From an uncultured Arachnia sp. (GTDB taxonomy: Bacteria > Actinomycetota > Actinomycetes > Propionibacteriales > Propionibacteriaceae): 64,000 bases of DNA. A program made the position numbers and the translations under genes. Under the pieces are notes generated by a model, which worked only from the letters and a program-made list of their open reading frames with translations, made no database searches and was not told the DNA's origin. Shown piece by piece: positions 52,210 through 61,096 of this stretch. The stretch is from the NCBI GenBank assembly GCA_934636715.1, contig CAKUBE010000002.1:1-64000 (forward strand), read 5' to 3'. Position 1 is the stretch's first letter. The number at the start of each line of letters is the position of its first letter.

Positions 52210-54279
52210 ATGATGAAACCAGGCAAAAAGCCGCGCTGGTCCGCTGAAAAGCGGGCAGCAAAAGGCGCCAACCCTTCCCGTCGCGGTGGCCACCGCGACG
52301 GCCCCGACGCGAAGAACCCGCTGAACCGCAAGCAGCGTCGCGCGCTCGAGTTCGGCGATCGTCCGTATCAGCCGGCCGAGAACGACCGTCGCGACGAGCG
52401 CGGCGGCGACGACCAGCGTGCCAGCCGCCGCTACCCGTCGGACGACCGACGGGGCGGCTACCGCTCCGACGATCGCTCCCAGGACCGCCGTCGCGACGAC
52501 CGCCGAGACGATCGGGGTGGGTACCGCCGGGATGACCGTTTCGAGGACCGTCGCAGAGAAGATCGTCGGGACGATCGCGGGGGTTTCCGTCGCGACGACC
52601 GTTTCCAGGACCGCCGCCGCGACGACCGTTTCGAGGATCGTCGCCGGGATGACCGCGGGGGAGACCGCCGCGACTTCCGCGGCGACGACCGGGGCGGAGA
52701 TCGCCGCCGGGACGACCGCTTCGATGACCGTCGCCGCGACGACAGGGGCTTCGGAGACCGCGACAGGGGCGGGTACCGCCGGGATGACCGGCCGAAGCTC
52801 CGCGCGGGAGGTTCCAAGTTCGAACCGCGCCGCGACCACGAGCCCCGCGGGCACGTCGACAAGCGCCGCCACTTCGATCGCGATCGTGACCGGGATCGCG
52901 GATTCGACCGCGCACCGCGCGACGAGTTCGACGCCGAGTCCGACCAGATGAGCTGGAGCGCGACCACGGCCGAGGCCGTCGAGGGCGACCTCGCGTCGGG
53001 CTTCTTCGAGCTGGGCGTCGCCGAGCCGCTCGTCCGCGTCCTCGCGGGTCAGGGCATCACGCAGCCGTTCCCGATCCAGGCCGCGACCATCGGCGACGCG
53101 CTCGCCGGCCGCGACGTGCTCGGCCGCGGCCGCACCGGCTCCGGCAAGACGCTCGCGTTCGGCCTGCCGATGCTGACCCGTCTCGCCGAAGGCACCCCCG
53201 TCGGCTCGCCGCGCGCCATGATCCTGACGCCGACGCGCGAGCTCGCGCTGCAGATCGCCGACAACCTGTCGCCGCTGGCCGCCGCCGTCGGCATCGACCT
53301 GACGCTGGTCGCCGGTGGCATGAGCTACGGCCCGCAGATCAAGGCCTTCGCGCGCGGCGTCGACGTCGTCGTCGCCACCCCCGGCCGCCTGATCGACCTG
53401 CTGGAGCAGGGCGTCGCCGACCTCAGCCAGGTGGAGATCGCGGTCCTCGACGAGGCCGACCACATGGCGGACCTCGGCTTCCTCACCCCGGTCCAGACGC
53501 TGCTCGACGCCTCGGGCGACGGCCAGCGCCTCCTGTTCTCCGCCACGCTGGACAACGCCGTGGCCTCGCTGGTCAGGACCTACCTGCACGACCCGGCGAC
53601 CCACGAGGTCGACTCGAGCAAGGCGTCCGTCTCGACGATGGTCCACCGGCCGCTGCTCGTGCACCCGCACCACAAGAACCAGGTGACCGCCGAGATCGCC
53701 AACCGTGAGGGACGCACCGTCCTGTTCGCCCGCACGCAGATGGGGACGGACCGCATCGCGGGCCAGCTCCGCGAGGCCGGCGTCATGGCGGGCGCGCTCC
53801 ACGGCGGGCTGACGCAGGGTGCCCGCGCGCGCATCCTCACGGCGTTCCGTGACGGCACGGTGCCCGTGCTCGTCGCCACCGACGTCGCCGCCCGCGGCAT
53901 CCACGTCGACGACGTGACGCTCGTGCTGCAGGTCGACCCGCCGCACGACTCGAAGGACTACCTGCACCGCGCCGGCCGCACCGCGCGCGCCGGGAACGAG
54001 GGCGTCGTCGCGAGCATCGTGCTGCCGCACCAGCGCAAGATGTCGCGGCGCCTGCTCGGCCAGGCCGGTGTCTCGGTCGAGGCCCTGCCGGTCGAGCCCA
54101 GCTCCGACGAGTTGTTCGTCGCCACGGGCGCGCGCCCGACCTCGGGCGAGCCCATCGCCGACGCGGAGTACCAGGCCCTGATCGCGCCGAAGCAGCAGCA
54201 GCGCCGTCGCCCCGACGGCCCGCGCGGCGGCCGTGGCGGGCATGGCGGTCGCGGGCGTCCGCGCCGCGACCGCTACTGA
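52210..54279 (+). CDS. DEAD-box RNA helicase with Arg/Asp-rich N-terminal repeats
   Basis: A 689-residue helicase. The first ~235 residues are a low-complexity RDDR/RGGYRR-type repeat region, then a standard DEAD-box core: RGRTGSGKT (motif I), TPTRELA, DEAD in VLDEADHMADLG, SAT, and HRAGRTARAG (motif VI). The C-terminal tail is Arg/Gly-rich. Such helicases act in RNA decay and ribosome assembly in the cold. The start is the ATG pair at 52210/52213; a TACACT hexamer near 52125 implies a leader of about 75 bases. Confidence 0.9.
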   Translation: MMKPGKKPRWSAEKRAAKGANPSRRGGHRDGPDAKNPLNRKQRRALEFGDRPYQPAENDRRDERGGDDQRASRRYPSDDRRGGYRSDDRSQDRRRDDRRDDRGGYRRDDRFEDRRREDRRDDRGGFRRDDRFQDRRRDDRFEDRRRDDRGGDRRDFRGDDRGGDRRRDDRFDDRRRDDRGFGDRDRGGYRRDDRPKLRAGGSKFEPRRDHEPRGHVDKRRHFDRDRDRDRGFDRAPRDEFDAESDQMSWSATTAEAVEGDLASGFFELGVAEPLVRVLAGQGITQPFPIQAATIGDALAGRDVLGRGRTGSGKTLAFGLPMLTRLAEGTPVGSPRAMILTPTRELALQIADNLSPLAAAVGIDLTLVAGGMSYGPQIKAFARGVDVVVATPGRLIDLLEQGVADLSQVEIAVLDEADHMADLGFLTPVQTLLDASGDGQRLLFSATLDNAVASLVRTYLHDPATHEVDSSKASVSTMVHRPLLVHPHHKNQVTAEIANREGRTVLFARTQMGTDRIAGQLREAGVMAGALHGGLTQGARARILTAFRDGTVPVLVATDVAARGIHVDDVTLVLQVDPPHDSKDYLHRAGRTARAGNEGVVASIVLPHQRKMSRRLLGQAGVSVEALPVEPSSDELFVATGARPTSGEPIADAEYQALIAPKQQQRRRPDGPRGGRGGHGGRGRPRRDRY
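52437..52790 (+). repeat. Degenerate in-gene repeats encoding RDDR/GGYRR units
   Basis: The DNA repeats short blocks of the kind GACGACCG and CGTCGCGACGACCG, coding for alternating Arg/Asp/Gly with aromatic residues (GGYRRDDR, GGFRRDDR, FEDRR). Copy number is likely to vary between strains. Confidence 0.8.
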
Positions 54280-54298
54280 TCGCTAGTATCGGCGGGCG

Positions 54299-55216
54299 AT
54301 GGACACTGAGCTGACCTTGAGGGTGGCGACCCCGGACGACGCACCGCGCCTGCTGCGCGTGATCCGGGAGGCGTTCGCCGCGCGCCGCCCCGTCGACCCG
54401 CCTGCCGACGCGCTCTCCGACACGGAGGCCGACGTCGCCCGTGCCCTCCGCGAGGGGGCGGGCGTCGTCGCCGAGTTGGAGGGGGAGCTCGTCGGGGGCC
54501 TGCTCATCGACCTCGTCGACGGCGTCGCGACCCTGCGCCGCGTGTCCGTCCTCCCCGCGTACTCCGGGCACGGCGTCGCCCGCGCGATCGTCGAGGGGGC
54601 GCTCAGCCTCGCCTCGGATCTGGGTGCCGGCCGGGTGCGGCTCGTCGCGCGCCGCGAGTTCCCCGAACTCATCGCGTTCTGGCGCCACCACGGGTTCGAG
54701 GTCGTCGGCGACGCCCCGAACGGGGTGTGGCTGGCGCGTGACCTTCCCGTGATCGTGGACGTGCCGACGGCTGACGACATGCGCGCCCTCGGCCGCGCGC
54801 TCGCCCGCGTGCTCGTCCGCGGGGACGTCGTCGTGGCCACCGGCGACCTGGGCGCGGGCAAGACGACGCTCACGCAGGGCATCGGCGAGGGCATGGACGT
54901 CCACGGGGCGATCATCTCGCCCACCTTCGTCATCTCGCGCGTGCACCCCAGCCGCGGCGACGGCCCCGCGCTCGTGCACGTGGACGCCTATCGCCTCGGC
55001 GACGCCGCGGAGCTCGCGGACATCGATCTGGACGCCTCCCTCGCCGACGCCGTCACGCTCGTCGAATGGGGCGCGGGCCTCGTCGAGTGGTTGAGCGAGG
55101 ACAGGTTGGAGATCGATATCGTCCGAGGCCTCGACGACGACGGGCGCACCGTCTACCTCACCGGGATCGGCCCGCGCTGGGCCGGCGCCCTCGACGCACT
55201 CAGGGAGCGGCCATGA
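54299..55216 (+). CDS. tsaE: Fused GNAT acetyltransferase and TsaE ATPase
   Basis: A 305-residue two-domain protein. Residues 1-150 form a GNAT acetyltransferase (LRRVSVLPAYSGHGVARAIVEGAL, ELIAFWRHHGFEVVG). Residues 151-305 are TsaE, the ATPase of tRNA t6A synthesis, with Walker A GDLGAGKTTL near residue 185, SPTFVIS, HVDAYRL and the C-terminal EWG. The gene begins an overlapping operon with tsaB, rimI and tsaD. A TAGTAT hexamer lies 9 bases before the ATG. Confidence 0.9.
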   Translation: MDTELTLRVATPDDAPRLLRVIREAFAARRPVDPPADALSDTEADVARALREGAGVVAELEGELVGGLLIDLVDGVATLRRVSVLPAYSGHGVARAIVEGALSLASDLGAGRVRLVARREFPELIAFWRHHGFEVVGDAPNGVWLARDLPVIVDVPTADDMRALGRALARVLVRGDVVVATGDLGAGKTTLTQGIGEGMDVHGAIISPTFVISRVHPSRGDGPALVHVDAYRLGDAAELADIDLDASLADAVTLVEWGAGLVEWLSEDRLEIDIVRGLDDDGRTVYLTGIGPRWAGALDALRERP

Positions 55217-55896
55217 CCGTCACGCTCGGCATCGACACCAGCGCCTTCGTGGCGGTCGGCCTCGCGGTCGACGGCGTAGCGCTCGCCCGCGTCGTCGTGG
55301 AGGACACCCGCGCGCACGCCGAGGCCCTCATGCCCGCCGTCCTCGAGGCCTGCGCGCAGGCCGGCGTGGCGCTGCGCGACGTCGACGAGTTCGTCGTCGG
55401 CATGGGCCCGGGCCCCTTCACCGGCTTGCGGGTCGGCATCGCGACGGCGTGGACGCTCGCGCACGCGGCGGGGAGGACTCCGCAGGGAGTGTGCTCGCTC
55501 GACGTCGTCGCGCGTCAGTGGGCGGACGAGGGGGCGACAGACGAGTTCCTGGTCGCCGCCGACGCCCGCCGCAAGGAGTTGTACTGGCGCCGCTACCTGC
55601 CCGACGGGTCGCCGGCAGGCGCTCCGCAGGTGAGCGCCCCGGACCAGCTCCCCGGCTTGGGCATCGTCGGGACTGTGCCCGAACCGCTTCTGGCGCAGGT
55701 TCATTCGTTTCGACACGACGGCTCGCTGGCGCTCGCGCGTCGGCTCAACGAGCGCGAGCTAGACCCCGGCGCTCTCGCGGCGAAGTGGCGGACGCTCGAG
55801 CCTGCGGGCGACGAGCCGTACTACCTGCGCGCGGCCGACGCGACGGTGCCGGGGAAGCCGAAATCGGCGCTGCCACGGCTGCGGGCCGCGCGATGA
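55213..55896 (+). CDS. tsaB: TsaB, tRNA t6A synthesis, carrying an in-frame repeat insertion
   Basis: A 227-residue ASKHA-fold protein (LGIDTSAFVAVGLAV, GMGPGPFTGLRVGIATAWTLA) that forms the threonylcarbamoyl transferase complex with TsaD and TsaE. Codons 164-181 (55702-55755, residues HSFRHDGSLALARRLNER) are a copy of the window's dispersed repeat, sitting exactly in frame before ELDPGALAAKW in the C-terminal half. The ATG overlaps the tsaE stop. The protein is probably functional, since t6A is essential and the frame is intact. Confidence 0.92.
   Translation: MTVTLGIDTSAFVAVGLAVDGVALARVVVEDTRAHAEALMPAVLEACAQAGVALRDVDEFVVGMGPGPFTGLRVGIATAWTLAHAAGRTPQGVCSLDVVARQWADEGATDEFLVAADARRKELYWRRYLPDGSPAGAPQVSAPDQLPGLGIVGTVPEPLLAQVHSFRHDGSLALARRLNERELDPGALAAKWRTLEPAGDEPYYLRAADATVPGKPKSALPRLRAAR
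55702..55755 (+). repeat. Dispersed repeat copy inside tsaB coding sequence
   Basis: 54 bases, exactly 18 codons, starting at a codon boundary. TTTCGACACGACGGCTCGCT is identical to the intergenic copy at 6269-6320 (other strand), and GCGTCGGCTCAAC is also shared. It is read through as protein. Confidence 0.88.
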
Positions 55897-56393
55897 TCGT
55901 CGAGCCCGCGGCACCCGCCGACCTGGCCTCGATCCTGGCGCTGGAGGAGCACTTCGGCGTGCCGTGGTCCGAGGAGTCCTGGCGTGCCGAGCTGACCGGC
56001 GAGGGCCGGTTGGTGGTGGCGGCGCGTGTCGACGGCAGCCTGGACGGCGGCGAACCGGAGTTGGTCGGCGTGGCGTGCTTCCAGCGGCTCGCCGAGGTCG
56101 TCGACCTGCATCGCATCGTCGTCGCCCCTAGCCAGAGGCGGTTGGGGCTCGCGCGCGCCATGCTGGTCGCCGGGCTGCAGTGGGCCATCCGGGAGGGTGC
56201 CGCGCGCATGGTGCTCGAGGTGGAGCACGACAACGAGCCCGCCATCGCGCTGTATCGCGGCTACGGATTCCGGTCCATCGCCGCGCGCGCCGACTACTAC
56301 GGGCCCGGGGCGGACGCCGTCATCATGGAGCGCCCGCTCGAGGGCGTCGACGCCGACTCCGTCGGCATGTGGGACATGGAGGAGCAGCCGTGA
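55893..56393 (+). CDS. rimI: Ribosomal-protein-alanine N-acetyltransferase RimI
   Basis: A 166-residue GNAT enzyme that acetylates the N-terminal alanine of ribosomal protein S18 or other proteins. The CoA-binding region is [23 protein letters not shown] and the C-terminal part [39 protein letters not shown] overlaps the tsaB stop and its stop overlaps tsaD, the usual RimI position. The C-terminal tail ([15 protein letters not shown]) is slightly extended. Confidence 0.88.
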   Translation: MIVEPAAPADLASILALEEHFGVPWSEESWRAELTGEGRLVVAARVDGSLDGGEPELVGVACFQRLAEVVDLHRIVVAPSQRRLGLARAMLVAGLQWAIREGAARMVLEVEHDNEPAIALYRGYGFRSIAARADYYGPGADAVIMERPLEGVDADSVGMWDMEEQP

Positions 56394-57448
56394 GCGAGCC
56401 GTTGATTCTCGGCATCGAGTCGTCGTGCGACGAGACGGGCGTGGGCATCGTCCGCGGCCGCACGCTGCTGGCCAACGAGGTCGCCAGCTCGGTCGACCTG
56501 CACGTTCGCTTCGGCGGCGTCGTTCCCGAGGTGGCCAGCCGCGCCCACCTGTCCGCGCTGGTGCCGACGCTGGAGCGGGCCGCCGCGACGGCCGACATCG
56601 ACCTCGCGGACGTCGACGCCATCGCGGTCACCGCCGGACCCGGCCTGATGGGCGCGCTGGTCGTCGGCCTCGCGTCCGCCAAGGCGCTGTCGGCCTACCT
56701 GAACAAGCCGCTGTACGGCGTCAACCATCTCGTCGGCCACGTCGCCGTCGATCTGCTCGACCACGGCGAGCTGCCCATGCCGGCGCTCGCGCTGCTCGTC
56801 AGCGGCGGGCACACGTCCCTGCTGCACGTGCGCGACATCGCCACCGACATCACGGAGCTCGGCGCCACCATCGACGACGCCGCGGGCGAGGCCTACGACA
56901 AGGTGGCCCGCATCCTCGGCCTGCCCTACCCGGGCGGCCCGGTGATCGACAAGGCGGCCCAGGAGGGCGACCCGACGGCCATCCGCTTCCCGCGCGGCCT
57001 GACCGCCCGGCACGACAGGGAAAAGCACCGATTCGACTTCTCGTTCTCGGGTCTCAAGACGTCGGTCGCGCGCTGGGTCGAGCGACGGCGCCTCGACGGC
57101 CTGGACGTGCCCGTCGCCGACGTGGCCGCGAGCTTCCAGGAGGCCGTGTGCGACGTGCTGACGGCCAAGACGGTCGACGCCGCGCAGCACCTCGGCGTCG
57201 ACACGATTCTGCTCGGCGGGGGAGTGGCCGCGAACTCGCGGCTGAGGACGCTGCTCGAGGAGCGCGCGAACGCCGTCGGGATCGAGCTGCGCCGTCCGCG
57301 GCCCGCGCTCTGCACCGACAACGGCGCGATGATCGCGGCCGTGGGCAGCGAGGTCGTCCGCGCGGGTCTCGCGCCGTCGGGCCTCGGCATCTCGGCGAAC
57401 TCCGGCCTTCCGGTGTCGACTGTCGTGGTTTCGGCAACAACTCCGTAA
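56390..57448 (+). CDS. tsaD: TsaD, tRNA N6-threonylcarbamoyladenosine transferase
   Basis: A 352-residue metal-dependent ASKHA enzyme that transfers the threonylcarbamoyl group to A37 of tRNAs reading ANN codons. Motifs: [13 protein letters not shown], the metal-binding [17 protein letters not shown] and [13 protein letters not shown]. The GTG start overlaps the rimI stop. With tsaE, tsaB and rimI it makes a four-gene overlapping operon; tsaC is not in the window. Confidence 0.95.
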   Translation: MSEPLILGIESSCDETGVGIVRGRTLLANEVASSVDLHVRFGGVVPEVASRAHLSALVPTLERAAATADIDLADVDAIAVTAGPGLMGALVVGLASAKALSAYLNKPLYGVNHLVGHVAVDLLDHGELPMPALALLVSGGHTSLLHVRDIATDITELGATIDDAAGEAYDKVARILGLPYPGGPVIDKAAQEGDPTAIRFPRGLTARHDREKHRFDFSFSGLKTSVARWVERRRLDGLDVPVADVAASFQEAVCDVLTAKTVDAAQHLGVDTILLGGGVAANSRLRTLLEERANAVGIELRRPRPALCTDNGAMIAAVGSEVVRAGLAPSGLGISANSGLPVSTVVVSATTP

Positions 57449-57458
57449 CGATCTTGCG

Positions 57459-57481
57459 GCGTTAGGGCAGCCTGCTAACGC
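57459..57481. terminator. Hairpin after tsaD
   Basis: GCGTTAG (57459-57465) and CTAACGC (57475-57481) form a 7-bp stem, 10 bases after the tsaD stop. On the plus strand the run that follows is AAAA rather than T, so it may instead mark a site in the SBP upstream region. Confidence 0.4.
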
Positions 57482-57563
57482 AAAACTCCGTGGGCTCGCT
57501 ATCGTGCTGACCACTTGGCCGTTTTGTGGCCACGCAACGTCGTCTCACGACAAGGAGTAACCA

Positions 57564-59426
57564 ATGAAACTCAGGCGAACGAAGGCCGCCCTCGGCCTCG
57601 CGCTGGCGGGAGCCCTGCTGCTGGGCGCCTGCACCAGCCCGGAGGAGGAGCCCGGCACCACCGCTCCCACCGGCGGCACCGCCGCGCCGACCGACACGAC
57701 GGCGCCTCCCGCGGGCGGGGACAGCCCCGAGGGCTGCCAGCAGGACGTCGGCATCAGCTCCACCGCCGATGGGCAGGTGACCTTCACCGCCGGCCCGGGT
57801 AACTGGAACGGGTACAACGCCACCCTGGCGAAGACCTACTCGACGTACAACAGCGTCATCGCCGCCCACATGTTCTCGAGCTTCGTGTACTTCGGCACCG
57901 ACGGCACGATCTGCGAGAACAAGGAGTTCGGCTCCTTCGAGGTCACGTCCGAGGATCCGCTGACGGTCAAGTACACGATCAGCCCGGACGCGAAGTGGTC
58001 CGATGGCACCCCGGTGACCATCAACGACTACCTGCTCGACTGGGCGGCCCAGAACCCCGAGTTCATCGCCCCCGGCTTCGCCAACGGCGAGGATGACAAG
58101 GCCACGGCCGTCTTCGGTCACGTGTCCAACTCGCTGGCCGCCGATGCGCCGGAGGGCCCGCAGGGTGCGGTCGGCTCCAAGGAGTTCACCATCACCTACG
58201 CCAACATGAACCCGGACTACAAGCTGATGGTCGGCAGCACGCTGCCTGCCCACGTCGCCGCCAAGCAGTCCGGACTCGAGCCCGACGCGCTGGCTCAGGC
58301 GATCCTCGACCGCGACGCCGACACCGTGAAGAAGGTCGCGAAGTTCTGGAACGAGGGCTGGCTGTACAGCCCCGGCCAGCTTCCCGAGAACCTCGACGAG
58401 GTCGCCCTGTCGTCCGGCCCCTACAAGGTGAAGGCCGGCGGCTGGCAGGCCGATACCGCTCTGACCCTCGAGGCCAACCCCGAGTACTGGGGCACCCCTG
58501 CGGGCACCAAGGACCTCGTGTTCCGCTTCATCGCGGACGCCCAGATGGCGCAGGCGCTGCAGAACGGCGACCTGCAGGTGATCAACCCGCAGCCCACCGT
58601 CGACACCGTGCCGCAGCTGAAGGCCATCGGCGCCTCGGTCGAGGTGCTCGAGTACTCCACCCTCACCTGGGAGCACCTCGACTTCAACTTCCGCGAGAAC
58701 AACGTCTTCGGAAACAACGAGACCGGCCCGCAGCTGCGTGAAGCCTTCGCCTACTGCGTGCCGCGTCAGCAGATCGTCGACACCCTGATCAAGCCGATCA
58801 ACTCCGACACCGTGCTGATGAACGCCCGCGAGGTGTTCCCCTTCCAGGAGAACTACCAGGCTGTCGTCGACGCCGCCTATGACGGCCGCTACGACACCGT
58901 CGACATCGACAAGTCGAAGCAGCTCGTTGCGGACTCCGGGGTCAAGACCCCGATCGACGTGCGGATCGGCTACCGCTCGGGCAACGAGCGCCGCACCGCC
59001 ACCGTCGCCGCCATCGCCGCCTCCTGCAAGGACGCGGGCTTCAACGTGATCGACGCCAACGATCCCGACTTCTTCGCCACCGTGCACCCCGCCGGTGACT
59101 GGGAAGTCGCGCTGTTCGCGTGGGCCGGTTCCGGCCAGATCGCCTCCGGCCAGAACATCTACGCCAGCAACGGCAACCAGAACAACTCCGACTACGCGAA
59201 CAAGACGGTGGACGAGGCCTGGAAGACCCTGGCGGGGACCCTCGATCCGGCCGTCCACCTGGAGCAGGTCAAGATCATCGAGAAGGAGCTCTGGAACGAT
59301 CTGTTCGGCATTCCGCTGTACGCGCACCCCGGCGTGGCCGCGCACGACGCGACCATCGCCAACGTTCGCCCGACGGCGACCCAGGATGGCATCTCCTGGA
59401 ACGCTCCGCAGTGGGTCAAGAAGTAG
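57564..59426 (+). CDS. Peptide ABC transporter substrate-binding lipoprotein (family 5)
   Basis: A 620-residue extracellular solute-binding protein. The signal ends in the lipobox LLGAC (Cys23), followed by a Thr/Pro/Ala-rich spacer and the family-5 domain (YTISPDAKWSDGTPVTINDYLLDW). It captures dipeptides or oligopeptides for the following permeases. AAGGAG precedes the ATG. A 14-bp hairpin between this gene and the permease genes would let it be expressed at higher level than the rest. Confidence 0.9.
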   Translation: MKLRRTKAALGLALAGALLLGACTSPEEEPGTTAPTGGTAAPTDTTAPPAGGDSPEGCQQDVGISSTADGQVTFTAGPGNWNGYNATLAKTYSTYNSVIAAHMFSSFVYFGTDGTICENKEFGSFEVTSEDPLTVKYTISPDAKWSDGTPVTINDYLLDWAAQNPEFIAPGFANGEDDKATAVFGHVSNSLAADAPEGPQGAVGSKEFTITYANMNPDYKLMVGSTLPAHVAAKQSGLEPDALAQAILDRDADTVKKVAKFWNEGWLYSPGQLPENLDEVALSSGPYKVKAGGWQADTALTLEANPEYWGTPAGTKDLVFRFIADAQMAQALQNGDLQVINPQPTVDTVPQLKAIGASVEVLEYSTLTWEHLDFNFRENNVFGNNETGPQLREAFAYCVPRQQIVDTLIKPINSDTVLMNAREVFPFQENYQAVVDAAYDGRYDTVDIDKSKQLVADSGVKTPIDVRIGYRSGNERRTATVAAIAASCKDAGFNVIDANDPDFFATVHPAGDWEVALFAWAGSGQIASGQNIYASNGNQNNSDYANKTVDEAWKTLAGTLDPAVHLEQVKIIEKELWNDLFGIPLYAHPGVAAHDATIANVRPTATQDGISWNAPQWVKK

Positions 59427-59456
59427 TCTTCGGGATCTGAAGGAACTTCACTAACC

Positions 59457-59489
59457 GAGGGGCAGGCGGCTATCGGCCGCCTGCCCCTC
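59457..59489 (+). terminator. Attenuator hairpin between SBP and permease genes
   Basis: A perfect 14-bp stem GAGGGGCAGGCGGC / GCCGCCTGCCCCTC with loop TATCG and no U-run. It likely causes partial termination or 3'-end protection of the SBP transcript. Confidence 0.75.
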
Positions 59490-59565
59490 CGTGTATAGTC
59501 CACACGTTGTGTCCGCGAGGTGGCGACATATCGCCGCTCGGGCTCGTCAACCCCAAGGAATGTCC

Positions 59566-61086
59566 GTGACCAAGTACATATTCAAGCGCCTCGGCACATC
59601 GCTGATGATCCTGTTGCTGGGCTCGTTGCTCCTCTTCGTCCTCGTCATCAATTCGGGAGACCCGCTGTCGGACCTGCGCGAGTCGAATGACAAGAACCGC
59701 GAGAACCTCATCGCCCAGCGGGTCGCGAACATGGGGCTGGACACGGCCTGGTACGAGCGATATTGGACGTGGCTCACCGGTGCCGCGAAGTGCGTGATCG
59801 GCCAGTGCGACCTGGGGGTCGACCGGACGGGCCAAGCCGTCAACAACCTCACCGTCATCGCTGCGGGCTCCACGCTGCGGTTGGTGGTGTTCGCCACGTT
59901 CCTCGCGATCATCGTCGGTGTGGTGCTCGGCATCCTCACCGCCGTGCGGCAGTACTCCGGCTTCGACTATGCCGTCACCCTGATGGCTTTCGTCTTCTTC
60001 TCGCTCCCCGTGTTCTGGCTGGCTGTTCTGCTCAAGCACTACGCCGCCATCGAGTTCAACAACTGGATCGTCGAAGCGGCGATACAACCGACCACGATGG
60101 TCGTCGTGGCCGCTCTCTTCGGCTTCGTGCTGCAAGCGGCCCTGGGCGGAGACGTGAAGCGCAGGCTCTACACCTTCGGCGGAGCCGCCGTCGTCGTCGG
60201 CGCCGCCCTCTTCTACTTCGACTACGTCACCTGGTTCCGGCGTCCCGCCATCGGCCTGCCTGTCTACGTCCTCGCCGTCGTCGGCATCGGCGCTTTGGTG
60301 ACGGCCATGACGTCGGGGTTCGGCAACAAGCGGGTGCGCAACGCGGTGGCGACCACCGTCGTCGGCAGCATCGTGGGCTACGCGCTGTTGCGTGGCACGT
60401 TGATGAAGTCGCCCAGCCTGGCGCTGATCGTCGGCTGCCTCGCGATCGCGATCGCGATCGCCATTCTCTCCGGATACTTCTGGGGCGGCTTCTCCCGTCG
60501 GCAGGCGATCATGGCGACCGTCGTCACCGCGCTGCTCGCCTCGGCCATCGCGCTCTCCGATCTGATGCTCAGCAACTGGTCTGCCTATCTGAAGGTCCAG
60601 TCGCGCCCCATGCCCACCATCGGCTCTCAGACGCCGAACGCCACCTTCCCGTTCTGGGGTGGCTGGATCGACGCGCTCACCCACCTGGTGCTGCCCACCA
60701 TCGCGCTGACGCTGATCTCGATCGCCGGCTACACCCGCTACACCCGGGCCTCGATGCTGGACGTGTTGAACCAGGACTACATCCGAACCGCGCGGTCCAA
60801 GGGCGTCTCGGAACGCAAGGTGATCACCAAGCACGCGCTGCGCAACTCCCTGATCCCGCTGGCCACCATCGTCGCCTTCGACTTCGCGGGACTGATCGGT
60901 GGTGCGGTGATCACGGAACAAGTCTTCGGCTGGCAGGGCATGGGCAACATGTTCGCCGTCGGCCTGCGCAACGTGGACCCGGCGCCCGTGATGGCCTTCT
61001 TCCTCGTGACCGGCACCGCCGCCGTGCTGATGAACCTCTTGGCGGACCTCACCTACGCCTTCCTCGACCCGCGGATCACGCGTTAG
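59566..61086 (+). CDS. Peptide ABC transporter permease (DppB type) with large insertion
   Basis: A 506-residue permease, against about 310-340 for the family. The N-terminal part (KYIFKRLGTSLMILLLGSLLLFVLVINS and TLRLVVFATFLAIIVGVVLG) and the C-terminal part with the EAA-type loop (LDVLNQDYIRTARSKGVSERKVITKHALRNSLIPL) are standard. Between them about 170 extra residues (roughly 165-335) add several membrane helices. GTG 59566 is chosen because AAGGA lies 7 bases upstream; ATG 59560 is too close to that site. Confidence 0.85.
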   Translation: MTKYIFKRLGTSLMILLLGSLLLFVLVINSGDPLSDLRESNDKNRENLIAQRVANMGLDTAWYERYWTWLTGAAKCVIGQCDLGVDRTGQAVNNLTVIAAGSTLRLVVFATFLAIIVGVVLGILTAVRQYSGFDYAVTLMAFVFFSLPVFWLAVLLKHYAAIEFNNWIVEAAIQPTTMVVVAALFGFVLQAALGGDVKRRLYTFGGAAVVVGAALFYFDYVTWFRRPAIGLPVYVLAVVGIGALVTAMTSGFGNKRVRNAVATTVVGSIVGYALLRGTLMKSPSLALIVGCLAIAIAIAILSGYFWGGFSRRQAIMATVVTALLASAIALSDLMLSNWSAYLKVQSRPMPTIGSQTPNATFPFWGGWIDALTHLVLPTIALTLISIAGYTRYTRASMLDVLNQDYIRTARSKGVSERKVITKHALRNSLIPLATIVAFDFAGLIGGAVITEQVFGWQGMGNMFAVGLRNVDPAPVMAFFLVTGTAAVLMNLLADLTYAFLDPRITR

Positions 61087-61096
61087 GAGCCTGAAT

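Noticed and set aside
52437..52790. Possible CRISPR or satellite array
   Set aside because: Units are short and imperfect, and lie within a single continuous helicase reading frame; they encode RDDR repeats.
57462..59345. 627-codon open frame antisense to the substrate-binding protein gene
   Set aside because: The plus-strand lipoprotein gene has signal, lipobox and family-5 domain; the antisense product shows only composition bias.
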